Positions 38,324 to 48,100 of a stretch of DNA of 61,146 nucleotides are shown here, in pieces. Source of the DNA: Leucobacter musarum subsp. musarum (GTDB taxonomy: Bacteria > Actinomycetota > Actinomycetes > Actinomycetales > Microbacteriaceae); NCBI RefSeq assembly GCF_001273845.1, contig NZ_JHBW01000108.1:1-61146 (forward strand), given 5' to 3'. The notes below the pieces were generated by a model, which was not told where the DNA came from, made no database searches, and saw only the letters and a program-made list of their open reading frames with translations. The first letter of the stretch is position 1; every line of letters begins with the position of its first letter. A program made the position numbers and the translations under genes.

Positions 38324-41300
38324 TCACTGTCACCCTCATTGGTGCTTCCCGTGACGCCTGGGGCTACCTTATGAACACCGTCGCCACCGAGCACACCATT
38401 GACCGTGCTGAAGGGAAAGCCGCCTACTACATGGCAAATGGCACCCCTCCCGGTAACTGGGCCGGCGCCGGGATCGCGGCCCTTGGTTTGAACCCGCGCG
38501 ACCAGGTGGAGGAGCGTGAGCTCGTCGCCCTGTTCGGCGCCGGGGAGCACCCCGTCACCGGGGCGAAGCTTGGCCGGAAGTATCACACGCCGCTCCCGCT
38601 CGAGCAGCGCATCCAGCAGAAGATTCAGGCGGCCGCCGCCGACCCCGCGAACCGTGACCTCACACCCGCTGAGTTCGATGAACTGGGCGATCGCATTCGG
38701 AAGGAAGTGGCGGAGGAGAAAGTGCCGCAGTCAGTCGCCGGGTTTGAGTTCGTGTTCTCCCCGCCCAAGAGCGTGAGCTCGTGGTGGGCACTCGCCGATC
38801 CGGAACTGAAAGACCAGATCCGCCAAGCGCATCAGTCAGCGATTCAGGCCACGATCGAGAAGCTCGAAACCGACATCGTGCGCACCCGCACCGGTGCTGA
38901 CGGTGTCGCCCAATCCCACGTCCTCGGGATCTCCGCTGCACTGTTCGACCATTGGGATTCTCGCGAGGGCGACCCGCAGCTCCACACGCACATGCTCGTC
39001 TCCAACCGCGTCCAGGGCGAAGACGGGCGGTGGCGCACGATCGACTCCCGGTACTCCCTGATGCCGGCAGTTGCGACTGCCAGTGCCTATTACGACTCCG
39101 TGCTGATGGATGAACTTTCTGCCCGGTTCGGGGTCGAGTGGACCGTGGAAGACGTGCTGCAAGACCCCGAGCAGTACCGGAAGTGGCTCACGGCGGAGGG
39201 GCGCCCGGATACGCCGGCGGCCAGGCAGCAGTTCGCGATCGATCTGGGCACGAACCCGGGATCGGTGAAGTGGCAGATCGACGGAGTACCGCAAGCACTC
39301 GTTGACGAGTACTCGACCCGCGCGAAGCAGGTGAACAGGCGTGTCGACCAGGTGATCGCGAAGTACGTCAAAGAGCACGGCAGGCGGCCGTCTGATCGCA
39401 CCATCATTCAGATGCGACAGCAGGCCACCCTCACCACGAGACGCGCAAAAGGAAAGCGGTCGCTGCGCGACCTGACCCAGAACTGGCGACACCGGGCAAC
39501 CCCACACGTGGGGGACTCGTTCCTGTTCGCAGACCGCCTTCATGAGGCCGGCGCCGAACGGCAAGACACGTACCCGTTGTGGTCGTTCCGGCACGACGAC
39601 GTTGACGATGACGCCATCCGCGACGCCGCAGAGTTCGCCCTGCACTTGCTCGCGACGCAGCGGTCGACGTGGGGGAAACGCAACGCCGAGACCGCTGCCT
39701 TGCGTGCGATCGCGGGCTGGCGCTTCCGGTCCGCGAACGACCGCGACCAGACCGCACGCCGCATCGTTGACGTCGTCTTGTCGCAGGCGATCCCACTGAC
39801 CCCGAAGAACCCGCTGCGCACCCCGAACCGATTCCGCACCGCTGACGGGGAAGACATGTTCCATCCGGAAGCGCGCGATCTGTACACCGCACCGGAGGTG
39901 TGGGATGCCGAGGAGCGCCTGCTCAATTCTGGGATGAATACGAGTGCGGGGATACGCACAGAGCAGGCGCTCGTCGATGAGCATATATCGCAGCCCACAG
40001 GAAGTGAACAGCGCATCCTTTCAAGCGACCAAGCCGCCGCCGTCGAAAACCTCCTGACCTCCGGCCGGCAAGTCGACGTCCTCGTCGGGCCCGCCGGCGC
40101 CGGGAAGACCACGAGCCTCGAAAAGCTCCGTGAGATCTGGGAGCGACAGTTCGGTGCCGGGAGCGTGCGGGGGCTCGCCCCGACCGCTCGCGCTGCGGAA
40201 GTGCTCGCTGAATCGCTCGAGATCATCACAGAGAACACGGCGAAGTGGCTGCACGAAACCGCACGCGGCACCACCACGAAAGACGGCTTCAGCTACGAGC
40301 TCCATGCCGGGGATCTCATGATCGTCGACGAAGCTTCCATCGCGGGCACCATCGCGCTCGACCAGCTCCGCGCACAGGCCGATGCGGCCGGGGCGAAGCT
40401 GCTGCTCGTGGGGGATTGGGCACAGCTCGCCTCCGTCGACGCCGGTGGCGCGTTCGGGCTTCTCGCCTCTGACCGCCCAGATGTCGCCGAACTCATCAAC
40501 CTGCACCGTTTCAAAGCCGAATGGGAAGCTGACGCGTCGAAGCTGCTGCGCCTGGGAAAGACCAGCGGCCTCGACCCCTACATCGACAACGGCCGCATCA
40601 CGGCCGGGCTCGATGAAACGATCGTCGCCGAAGCTGTGGACGCATGGAAGCAGGATGAAGCGACACCGAACGCTACAGGCGACGCCGGCCTCGTGTCGCT
40701 CCTGATCGCCCCCACCAACGAGGTCGTCGAACGACTCAACGACATCGCCCGTGACTGGCGCATCCAGCAAGGACACGTCGACCCCACCCAGGAAGCCACT
40801 ATCAAGTCCGGTGTCGCCTCTCCTGGCGATCGCATCGTGACCCGGCAGAACGCCCGGACCCTGCGCACCGACCACGACCGGTGGGTGAAAAACAACGACG
40901 AATGGGTGGTCGCCGGCATCAACCCCGACACTGGCGACATTGTCGCGACAGCGGGGGAGGAATGGGTGACGCTCCCCGCCGACTACTGCCGCGACCACGT
41001 GCAGCTCGCCTACGCGACCACCGCACACCGCTCCCAGGGCCGCACCGTGGACACCGCGCACACGATCGTTGATTCGTCGGCGACACGGGAGACGTTCTAT
41101 GTCGCCATGACCCGCGGCCAACTCTCGAACCGGGCCTACGTCGTCGCGGATGAGAACGGCGACATGGGCGACCCCTCCGCGTTTGGGATGTCGCGCACCT
41201 GGCGGGAAACCCTCGAACACGTCGTCACGAAGAAGGGCGGCGACGTCTCCGCGCACGAGTCACTGCAAGAGGAAGCCGACCGTATCGGGTCGATCCGGCA

Positions 41301-42312
41301 GCTCGCGGCCGAGTACCAGACCCTCATCGCTGACCAGCTCGAACGCGAATACATTCCCGTGCTCGCGGGCCTCGACCTCGTCGACCCGCAGAACCCGGAA
41401 TCGCCCTACCTCGGGCCGGTGCTCGCGAACCTTCGCCGACTCGAAACTCGGGGCAAGAACGTGCCCGAGACCGTGACGGCGCTGCTGGCGCAGAAAGACC
41501 TCGGGGATGCCCGCGACGTGCTCGCGGTCCTTCACTACCGACTGAACACGCACCTGGAGGATCTGCGCGAGCACGACACCTACGACCACTACGCGCCGCT
41601 CTATCGCTCATTCGGCCTCGACCCAACGGGTAGTCGTTCTGAATTGTTCCTCGGCCGCACGCTCGCCGCACTCGAAGCGACCGGTGAGGTCGTGCTCGAG
41701 GATGCATTACGCAGCGCGCGCGAACAAGTGCTGCTGGAAGAAGCTGCCCGCAAGGCGCGAAACAATGGTGAACAGGTGGAGACCCGTGATGTCCCCGCGC
41801 GCATCACCCAGCTCCTGCGCAAGGCTTACGGCGTCGTTGACCTCGATGTCCCGGATGAGGTGCGCGCGCTGCGCGCCGACGCCCACGTTGCCGGCCTCAT
41901 CGAGCGCGCTCCCGACTTCGGCGAGCCGGACTTCACCGCGGCGCTCACCGACCGTGAGCTCGCGATCCAGCTCCGCGCCGAGTACGTCGTAGACCAGGCC
42001 ATCCAAGACGAAGCTCCCTGGCTGCGGGAACTCGGTGAGATGCTGCCAGGGGGAGAGTCCGAGTGGCGCCGCCGCGCGGTCACCGTCGCCTGCTACCGCG
42101 ACCTGTACGGCGTTGACACGGATGAAGCGCTCGGCCGCGAGCATGCGCACGCGAGAAACCGTGAACGCGACCGGCAGATTGCCGCTGCAGCACTCCACGT
42201 GCGCGCGACACCCGTTCGTGAGGTACCGCTTATCCACAGCCAGGCCGCACCGCACGCGGAGCAGCAACGCACTGTGGCAGCATCCACACAGATCACCACA
42301 CCCACGTACTGA
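38320..42312 (+). CDS. traA: MobF-type relaxase-helicase (TraA)
   Basis: 1330 residues. The TrwC/TraI relaxase domain covers about 1-310: Tyr36/Tyr37, the signature FEFVFSPPKSVS (142-153), and the metal-binding His211, His222 and His224 in 'FDHWDSREGDPQLHTHMLVSN'. The UvrD/RecD-like helicase follows, with Walker A GPAGAGKTT (about 591-599), MIVDEAS (about 667-673) and 'YATTAHRSQGRTVDTAH'. It nicks oriT, binds the 5' end and unwinds the transferred strand. The C-terminal 300 residues are helical. The gene overlaps the preceding one (ATGA). Confidence 0.95.
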   Translation: MITVTLIGASRDAWGYLMNTVATEHTIDRAEGKAAYYMANGTPPGNWAGAGIAALGLNPRDQVEERELVALFGAGEHPVTGAKLGRKYHTPLPLEQRIQQKIQAAAADPANRDLTPAEFDELGDRIRKEVAEEKVPQSVAGFEFVFSPPKSVSSWWALADPELKDQIRQAHQSAIQATIEKLETDIVRTRTGADGVAQSHVLGISAALFDHWDSREGDPQLHTHMLVSNRVQGEDGRWRTIDSRYSLMPAVATASAYYDSVLMDELSARFGVEWTVEDVLQDPEQYRKWLTAEGRPDTPAARQQFAIDLGTNPGSVKWQIDGVPQALVDEYSTRAKQVNRRVDQVIAKYVKEHGRRPSDRTIIQMRQQATLTTRRAKGKRSLRDLTQNWRHRATPHVGDSFLFADRLHEAGAERQDTYPLWSFRHDDVDDDAIRDAAEFALHLLATQRSTWGKRNAETAALRAIAGWRFRSANDRDQTARRIVDVVLSQAIPLTPKNPLRTPNRFRTADGEDMFHPEARDLYTAPEVWDAEERLLNSGMNTSAGIRTEQALVDEHISQPTGSEQRILSSDQAAAVENLLTSGRQVDVLVGPAGAGKTTSLEKLREIWERQFGAGSVRGLAPTARAAEVLAESLEIITENTAKWLHETARGTTTKDGFSYELHAGDLMIVDEASIAGTIALDQLRAQADAAGAKLLLVGDWAQLASVDAGGAFGLLASDRPDVAELINLHRFKAEWEADASKLLRLGKTSGLDPYIDNGRITAGLDETIVAEAVDAWKQDEATPNATGDAGLVSLLIAPTNEVVERLNDIARDWRIQQGHVDPTQEATIKSGVASPGDRIVTRQNARTLRTDHDRWVKNNDEWVVAGINPDTGDIVATAGEEWVTLPADYCRDHVQLAYATTAHRSQGRTVDTAHTIVDSSATRETFYVAMTRGQLSNRAYVVADENGDMGDPSAFGMSRTWRETLEHVVTKKGGDVSAHESLQEEADRIGSIRQLAAEYQTLIADQLEREYIPVLAGLDLVDPQNPESPYLGPVLANLRRLETRGKNVPETVTALLAQKDLGDARDVLAVLHYRLNTHLEDLREHDTYDHYAPLYRSFGLDPTGSRSELFLGRTLAALEATGEVVLEDALRSAREQVLLEEAARKARNNGEQVETRDVPARITQLLRKAYGVVDLDVPDEVRALRADAHVAGLIERAPDFGEPDFTAALTDRELAIQLRAEYVVDQAIQDEAPWLRELGEMLPGGESEWRRRAVTVACYRDLYGVDTDEALGREHAHARNRERDRQIAAAALHVRATPVREVPLIHSQAAPHAEQQRTVAASTQITTPTY

Positions 42313-42329
42313 GCAGAAAGCAGCACCTC

Positions 42330-42983
42330 ATGCCTGTCCCCACCAGCAACGGCGCCACCCTCAAGCGCTCCACCCTCCGCGACAACGCCTACGAAGCGAT
42401 CAAGAACGCCATCCTCGACGGCACCCTGCAGCCCGGGGAACAACTCGACGATCGCGACCTCGTCGACTGGCTCGGCGTCTCACGCACCCCGATCCGTGAA
42501 GCAATCGTGCTCCTGAGCGCGGAAGGCTTCATCGACACCGCCGCCCAGCGCCACACCCGTGTAGCTGTGCCCGATCCCGCACAGGCTCTGGAAGAAGTCA
42601 TCGCGATCGGTGCACTCATGAGCAGCGTCATCCACCAGGCCGTCCCCGCGCTCGATGACGCCGGCGCTGCAGCACTCATCGCTCGCGTCGACCAGGTCGC
42701 TGCGGCCGCACACGACCAAGACGCCGAGAAGGGCGTGAGCGCGCTCGTGAGCCTGCACGAAGCGATCCTTAACGCCTGCCCGAACTCGGTCCTCGTGAGG
42801 ATCGTGAGCGACGCGTTCACCGTGCTCGCGTTCCACCTGCGCATCACCACGACTGCAGACGCCTTCCAATGGGCAACGCTCGTCGCCAACACCGAGGCGC
42901 TGAGCGACGCGATCCGGCGGCGCGACGCTGCGGCCGCGCGAGCCGTGCTCGCCGCGATCCACTACGCCGCCCCCGCTCCGTAA
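42330..42983 (+). CDS. GntR-family (FadR/FCD type) regulator
   Basis: 217 residues. The winged helix 'NAYEAIKNAILDGTLQPGEQLDDRDLVDWLGVSRTPIREAIVLLSAEGFI' is typical GntR; the C-terminal part with 'SLHEAILNACPN' is the FCD effector domain with a His-rich metal site. GntR regulators often repress transfer genes in actinobacterial plasmids (compare KorSA and TraR). It follows the relaxase closely and ends at a strong terminator. Confidence 0.85.
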   Translation: MPVPTSNGATLKRSTLRDNAYEAIKNAILDGTLQPGEQLDDRDLVDWLGVSRTPIREAIVLLSAEGFIDTAAQRHTRVAVPDPAQALEEVIAIGALMSSVIHQAVPALDDAGAAALIARVDQVAAAAHDQDAEKGVSALVSLHEAILNACPNSVLVRIVSDAFTVLAFHLRITTTADAFQWATLVANTEALSDAIRRRDAAAARAVLAAIHYAAPAP

Positions 42984-42991
42984 ATCACTTG

Positions 42992-43054
42992 CGCCTGAAC
43001 GCCGTGTGCCCCCGCCCGTCACTATGACGAGCGGAGGCACACGGCGTTCAGGCG
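42992..43054. terminator. strong bidirectional terminator
   Basis: 19-nt arms at 42992-43010 and 43036-43054 are perfectly complementary. They lie between the GntR gene (plus) and the nucleotidyltransferase gene (minus, stop at 43055). Confidence 0.9.
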
Positions 43055-43987
43055 TCACATCCCGATACCCGGGGTGACTGCCCCATGATCATGCGGGCCA
43101 TGCCCAGGCCTGGCTGCCGTCCCCGTTGAGCTCGGCGCCGAAAGGGCCCTTGCTCCGGTGCCGCGCTGATCGAGAGCAATGTTCGAACTGGTTGCGGTGA
43201 CTTCTACGGCGCCGAGTCGCACGGCGATAGAGTGACGGACCTGGCTCGCGTGCGCGCGACGCGCGCTCTGCGATCGCGCATCAAGATCGTCCGGGAACCA
43301 CGTGCGGAGCTCGCTCACGAACTCTTCCTTTTGCAGCTTCGCAATCGCGTTGCCGACCCGCTGCTTCTCCAAGCGGGTATACGGCGCCTCAGCCCGGATA
43401 TCCGCCGGCTCAATCAGCGGCGCCACGGTGAGAATGTCGGCCAGGTGCCGGACCCTGAACGGATCACTGACGATCTCCTGAAACCCAGCGGCCTTGGCAA
43501 TCACCACACCAAGGATTGAGGGTGTTCGAATCTCTGCAGACTTGCTGCCGAGCGTGACCTTTACAACCTCTGTGCGATTGAGCAGGTGCTGCGCCCCGGG
43601 GGCCGCGATCGTTTCGAGACCGTCATGGGACAGCCGAGACTCCGCGCGCTGACCGAGATAGCGCGGCTGCAGCACGTCGATCTGCGCTGCGCCGCGCTGC
43701 CACCGATGCATGCGCCCGTTCGCATCGCGCCGTGTCGCCTCGAACCCCACCGCACGCAAAGTGTCCACAATGCGCCGCGCTGCACCACCATCCGCGCGCA
43801 CGTCGATAACCAGGTCAGCATCTGAGCTTGGGCGCCGCGGTGCGACACCGCGCAGCGCCGCCTGCACATAAACCGACTGGCCGCCGGCCAACGCCCACCC
43901 GGTCGGGCAGGACTGTGCGAGGTCGAGAATGCCCTCCCACGCGGCTTCCGCTTCGTGATCGAGATGAGTGAGATCGAGATGTTTCAT
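43055..43987 (-). CDS. nucleotidyltransferase toxin (AbiEii/MenT-like)
   Basis: 310 residues. 'WALAGGQSVYVQAALRG' and 'RRPSSDADLVIDV' give the GG...DxD core of pol-beta-type nucleotidyltransferases used by AbiEii toxins. The helical C-terminal half has basic residues. The last 60 residues are low-complexity. By analogy it would modify tRNA or nucleotides and stop growth on phage infection or plasmid loss. It overlaps the antitoxin gene by 4 nt. Confidence 0.78.
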   Translation of the reverse strand: MKHLDLTHLDHEAEAAWEGILDLAQSCPTGWALAGGQSVYVQAALRGVAPRRPSSDADLVIDVRADGGAARRIVDTLRAVGFEATRRDANGRMHRWQRGAAQIDVLQPRYLGQRAESRLSHDGLETIAAPGAQHLLNRTEVVKVTLGSKSAEIRTPSILGVVIAKAAGFQEIVSDPFRVRHLADILTVAPLIEPADIRAEAPYTRLEKQRVGNAIAKLQKEEFVSELRTWFPDDLDARSQSARRAHASQVRHSIAVRLGAVEVTATSSNIALDQRGTGARALSAPSSTGTAARPGHGPHDHGAVTPGIGM

Positions 43988-44631
43988 CGCAGCTCCTGCA
44001 ATAGTTCGTTGACGAGCCGATTCGCTTCACGCACTTCGCGTGCCATACCCCAATCGGCAAGGTCGGCCGCCAGCGCTGCCTTCCCCACTCGACGAACCTC
44101 AGCCACGCGCAGTCGCACGTTCCCACCGCGGCGATCAACAAGGAGATAGTCGATCTCCAAATCCTCCACGCTGCGCCCGTCGACATACCCCTCAACGACG
44201 TCGCCCGCGACCATGCCCGACGACGGCGCACCGACGCCTGAGAGCCGCACGCGGGGATCGTTGCGCAGCTCGTGCGCGCTGCCAGCGTTGGTCGAGTACT
44301 CCTTGAGCGCAGCGCGCGCGGCCACCTTCCCGGCCAGGGTCTCAGCCGGCGATTCCGATTCCGCGATCGCTGCCACATGCTTCTTTAGTCGTGCCCGCTC
44401 AGCGTCCCGCAGACCTGCAGGCGGGTCACCGTCGAGTGTGTCGAGCAACGCCCACGCCATCCCGGACGAGAGCGGGCGACCCTTGCGTGGCTTCCACGAC
44501 ATCGCCGCGTCCTCGAGAACGATGCTCCCATCGGCCAACTCGTGCGCCGGCAATTCACCAGCATGGACGAGCTGATACACCCGGCCCCGACTGATGCCCT
44601 TGGCTTTCGCGAACTCTCCCACACGCCTCAT
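43984..44631 (-). CDS. antitoxin/regulator with N-terminal HTH
   Basis: 215 residues from ATG at 44631. 'VGEFAKAKGISRGRVYQLVHAGELPAHELADGSIVLEDAAM' is a MerR/excisionase-type HTH; the remainder is mixed alpha/beta with 'EDLEIDYLLVDRRGGNVRLRVAEVRR'. Placed before a nucleotidyltransferase, it is the probable AbiEi-type antitoxin. The -10-like TACCCT six bases before the ATG suggests a leaderless transcript. Confidence 0.75.
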   Translation of the reverse strand: MRRVGEFAKAKGISRGRVYQLVHAGELPAHELADGSIVLEDAAMSWKPRKGRPLSSGMAWALLDTLDGDPPAGLRDAERARLKKHVAAIAESESPAETLAGKVAARAALKEYSTNAGSAHELRNDPRVRLSGVGAPSSGMVAGDVVEGYVDGRSVEDLEIDYLLVDRRGGNVRLRVAEVRRVGKAALAADLADWGMAREVREANRLVNELLQELR

Positions 44632-44671
44632 AACACAAGGGTACACGAATGTTTAGAGTAGTGTTAGGTGC

Positions 44672-45115
44672 ATGAGTAACCACCAAACCATTGATGTGAA
44701 GCAGGAGCCGCTATCGGGGAACATGCGATGGGGGACCAGATTCAGCTTCATCGTCGCCGCGAGCACTTTCGTGCTAATCATTTTTCTCGGAATCGCAGGT
44801 GACCTCCACGACTTCGGTGATGCTTCTCTCGGAGAGCGCTTGACTCTTACCGGCATCGGCGGATTGGTCGTAGGTTCGGTGTGCTTTTGGGCGCCCCTCA
44901 TCACCGACACTCGAGAGGGGTACGACGCTGCCGTCAAGCGGGAAGGGGCGATAGTGCTCGTCCTCCTGTTTTCGGCTGGCGCATCGAGCACGCTATCTCC
45001 GATTGCGGCTGGGAGCGCGCTCGAGCTTGGGTTTGGGCTGCTCGGTAGTCTGGCGGTCTCGGGCACGTGGATGGTCATGATGAGCGCAGTTAAAGACCGC
45101 GAAGCAGTCAAGTAA
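44672..45115 (+). CDS. membrane protein, about four helices
   Basis: 147 residues, hydrophobic segments at about 24-44, 58-76, 88-108 and 118-140. No family recognised. Promoter must overlap the 40-bp gap shared with the divergent antitoxin gene, so regulation may be joint. Ends at a convergent terminator. Confidence 0.7.
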   Translation: MSNHQTIDVKQEPLSGNMRWGTRFSFIVAASTFVLIIFLGIAGDLHDFGDASLGERLTLTGIGGLVVGSVCFWAPLITDTREGYDAAVKREGAIVLVLLFSAGASSTLSPIAAGSALELGFGLLGSLAVSGTWMVMMSAVKDREAVK

Positions 45116-45133
45116 GCCACCGCGCTGCCAGCA

Positions 45134-45184
45134 GAAAGGCGTGTGCCCCAGGCACCTCAACGGTTCCCGGGGCACACGCCTTTC
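45134..45184. terminator. bidirectional terminator
   Basis: 16-nt arms GAAAGGCGTGTGCCCC (45134-45149) and its complement (45169-45184) form a perfect stem between the membrane gene (plus) and the end of the transfer operon (minus, stop at 45194). Confidence 0.9.
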
Positions 45185-45193
45185 ACCTGCTCA

Positions 45194-48100
45194 CTACAGT
45201 GAGGGGCCCTTCGCCGTCTCAGGCACCGGGGAGGGGTGTTGTGTCTGCTGAGAGGGGTCCGGGGTCTGGGCTTCGCGTTCGAGCTCACGCACCAACTCTT
45301 CGAGCCGGTACTGCTTCTGCTTCAGTTCGGCCTCGCGCGGCCACGGCTCCTTTTCGAGCAGCGTGAGTTCCGACACTTCGGCACGGACCTCGAGTAACTG
45401 TGACTCCTGACGACGCACATCATCATCGAGCCTTCGAGCATTTTGCTCGAACAACTGCGACATCATGCCGAGCTCACCCTCCTGGGATCGCGACCAAAGC
45501 CACTGGATCTTCATCGCACTGATCGTGTGACCGGCTTGAAACACGATGAGGGGATCGTGCTGATCTTGCGAGTTCCACTTCAACTGGGCATCCCACTCCA
45601 GCCCACCGACCGACACCTTCAGGTGCAGTGGCGCCGGATAGTTCGAGTTGTTGGCACCGAAGTAGCGCACCTGCTCGCGGGCCCGCACGAGCGCGGTTCT
45701 GAGGGACTGTCCGAAATCTTTCCGATCACGCTGCAGCGGTGCATCCGCCCAACTCGTCGGCTTCACCCGCCCCGTGAATAGGTCACCACGTGTATCAACT
45801 ACGCGGGGTGCGAGCTCCTGCATCACTTTCAGATCTCGCTCGAGCACATTTGCCTGCTGCTGCAGCATCATGCGGCGTGCCTGCACCGACCCGATCTTGC
45901 GGTGATGACCACGCTGCGCTCGGGAGAGCTTCTGCGTCTCGTTGCGCAGATTCGCGATTTCCAGGATGCGCATGTCACCGGCAGTGATGGCCTGCATCTC
46001 GGCGAACTGCAACGCCATCTCGGTCGAGTTATCTACCTCGCGCACATCCAGGCGCCCGGTAAGTACCTGCTCGATAAACGCGGCTTTTCGGGCGAGCGTC
46101 GACCACATGTACGAGTCGAACGACCCCTCAGTGCCGTACCGGAAGAGATGCACCTCGGCGTTCTGGTTGCCCTGCCTGATCTCGCGGCCCTCGCGCTGTG
46201 TGACGTCGGCTGGACGCCACGGCGCATCAATGTGATGCAACGCAATGCAGCGCGCCTGCACGTTCGTACCGACGCCCATCTTCTCCGTCGACCCGACGAG
46301 CACCTGCACGCGGCCGTCGCGGCACTGCTGAAACAGTTCCGCTTTCGCCTGATCATTGCTCGCCTCATGGATGAACCGCACCTGGGATGCCGGCATACCG
46401 CGCGCGACCAATTGCCGGCGCAGCTCCGTGTACGCATCCCAACGCCCGTCAGCAGCCGGGGTGCCCAGGTCCGCAAACACAATCTGGAACGCGCCCGGAG
46501 TAGGGGAGACTTCGCCCCACTCATCGAGGTACTCACGTTCCCGGTTCGCTTCCCAGATGGTGAACACCTGCTTCGCAACAACGTCGACTTTCGACATCTC
46601 GTGTGACTGCGGGCCAGGCTCACCCATCAGGCGAGCGTCGAGTGCGAGTGCGCGCCCGTTCGAGGTGATTTTCAGCATGTTGTCGTCGGCAGGATCAACA
46701 CTGCCGCCACGCACCCGTTCGCCACGCTCAATGAGGTCAGCCATGCCGGCCTGCTGCGCCTCTGTTGCTGGGACGACCACCATCTCCGGGGACCGATTCC
46801 CCTCACTGTTGACGACCAGCTTCGGGACGGGAAGGTTCAGATCGGCCTGCGTCTTCACGTCGCCCGGCACATGCCACATCTGCAGCAGCTCGGGCACGTT
46901 TCGGAACTTCGTGGTGCGCGTCTTCACCTGATAGCTGCCGCCCTCGAGCGCCGCCTCCACCGACGTCACCTGCTCAGTGAACTGGCGCGCCCAGTCGTCG
47001 GCCGCGTACACCTGTGCCTCACGCAGCAGGTCCGGCCGCATGTAGCGCATCATGACGTACATTTCGATCATCGAGTTCGGCAACGGCGTCGCCGTCGCGA
47101 GCGTCACCACACGAGACTGCTTCAGATGCTCACGGTGATACCAGAGCTTCATGTCGAGATCCGTGGCACGGTTCGCGCCCTTACTCACGCCAAGGTCGGG
47201 CACCTTCGTGATGACGGTGAGGTTCTTGTACTTGTGCGCCTCATCGACGCACAAGTAGTCGATGCCGGTTTCCTCCCACGACACTCCCTCGTCATGGCTG
47301 ATGTCCATCATCTGCTTCAAACGCTCCTGCGCTTTCGCAAGCTCGCTCTCCAACCCCTTGACCGACTTCTCCGACAGCGACGAACTGAGCTTCTGATCGA
47401 GCAGCTCCGCCATCTCGTCCAGACGCTCCTGCGCATACAACTCCCGCGCCTTGCCGAGACCAATCTTCTCGAACGAGGAATGCGTCAGAATCACCGCATC
47501 CCAGTCGCCCGTCTGCGCCCGGGCCACAAACAGTTTGCGCCCGTTCTTCGTCCCCGTGGAGGCAAGATCCTGACTGCCGGCAGCCAGCACCTTCGCACGC
47601 GGATAGATCTGCTTGAACTCGCGCGTGAACTGCTCAAGCATCTGGTTCGGAACGAGAATTGCCGGCTTCTTCACCATCCCCAGGCGCTTCAGCTCCATCA
47701 CGCCGAGCACCATCTCAGCCGTCTTGCCCGCACCGACCTCGTGGAAGAGCCCCGTGGCGGGCTCTGCGAGCATGCGTGCGACAGCGGCGTGCTGGTGCGG
47801 TCGCGGCGTAAACGTCGCCGCCTTCCCCGGGAACGACAGTTCGGTGCCGTCGTAGGAGCGCAACACGATCCCGTTGTAGAGGTCGTTGTACCGCTCCTGC
47901 AGCCGCTGGGTGCGCTCCGCATCAGACCACAACCAGTCCTGGAACACCTCATGCAGTTCACCCACACGCTCCTGCAGAGCTTCGGTTGCGACCTGGTCGA
48001 TGACGTACCGGTTCTCGACCGGGTCAGGCCGGTACTTCACCTCCAACGACTTCCCGTTCAAGACGCGCTTGAACACGTCAAGGACCGTCAAATTCACGAC

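Noticed and set aside
43055..43987. Similarity of MKHLDLTHL to the MTHLNLTH starts at 2.2 and 2.9 kb as evidence of homology
   Set aside because: Only a few residues match, in unrelated proteins, and the DNA is not conserved; treated as chance.
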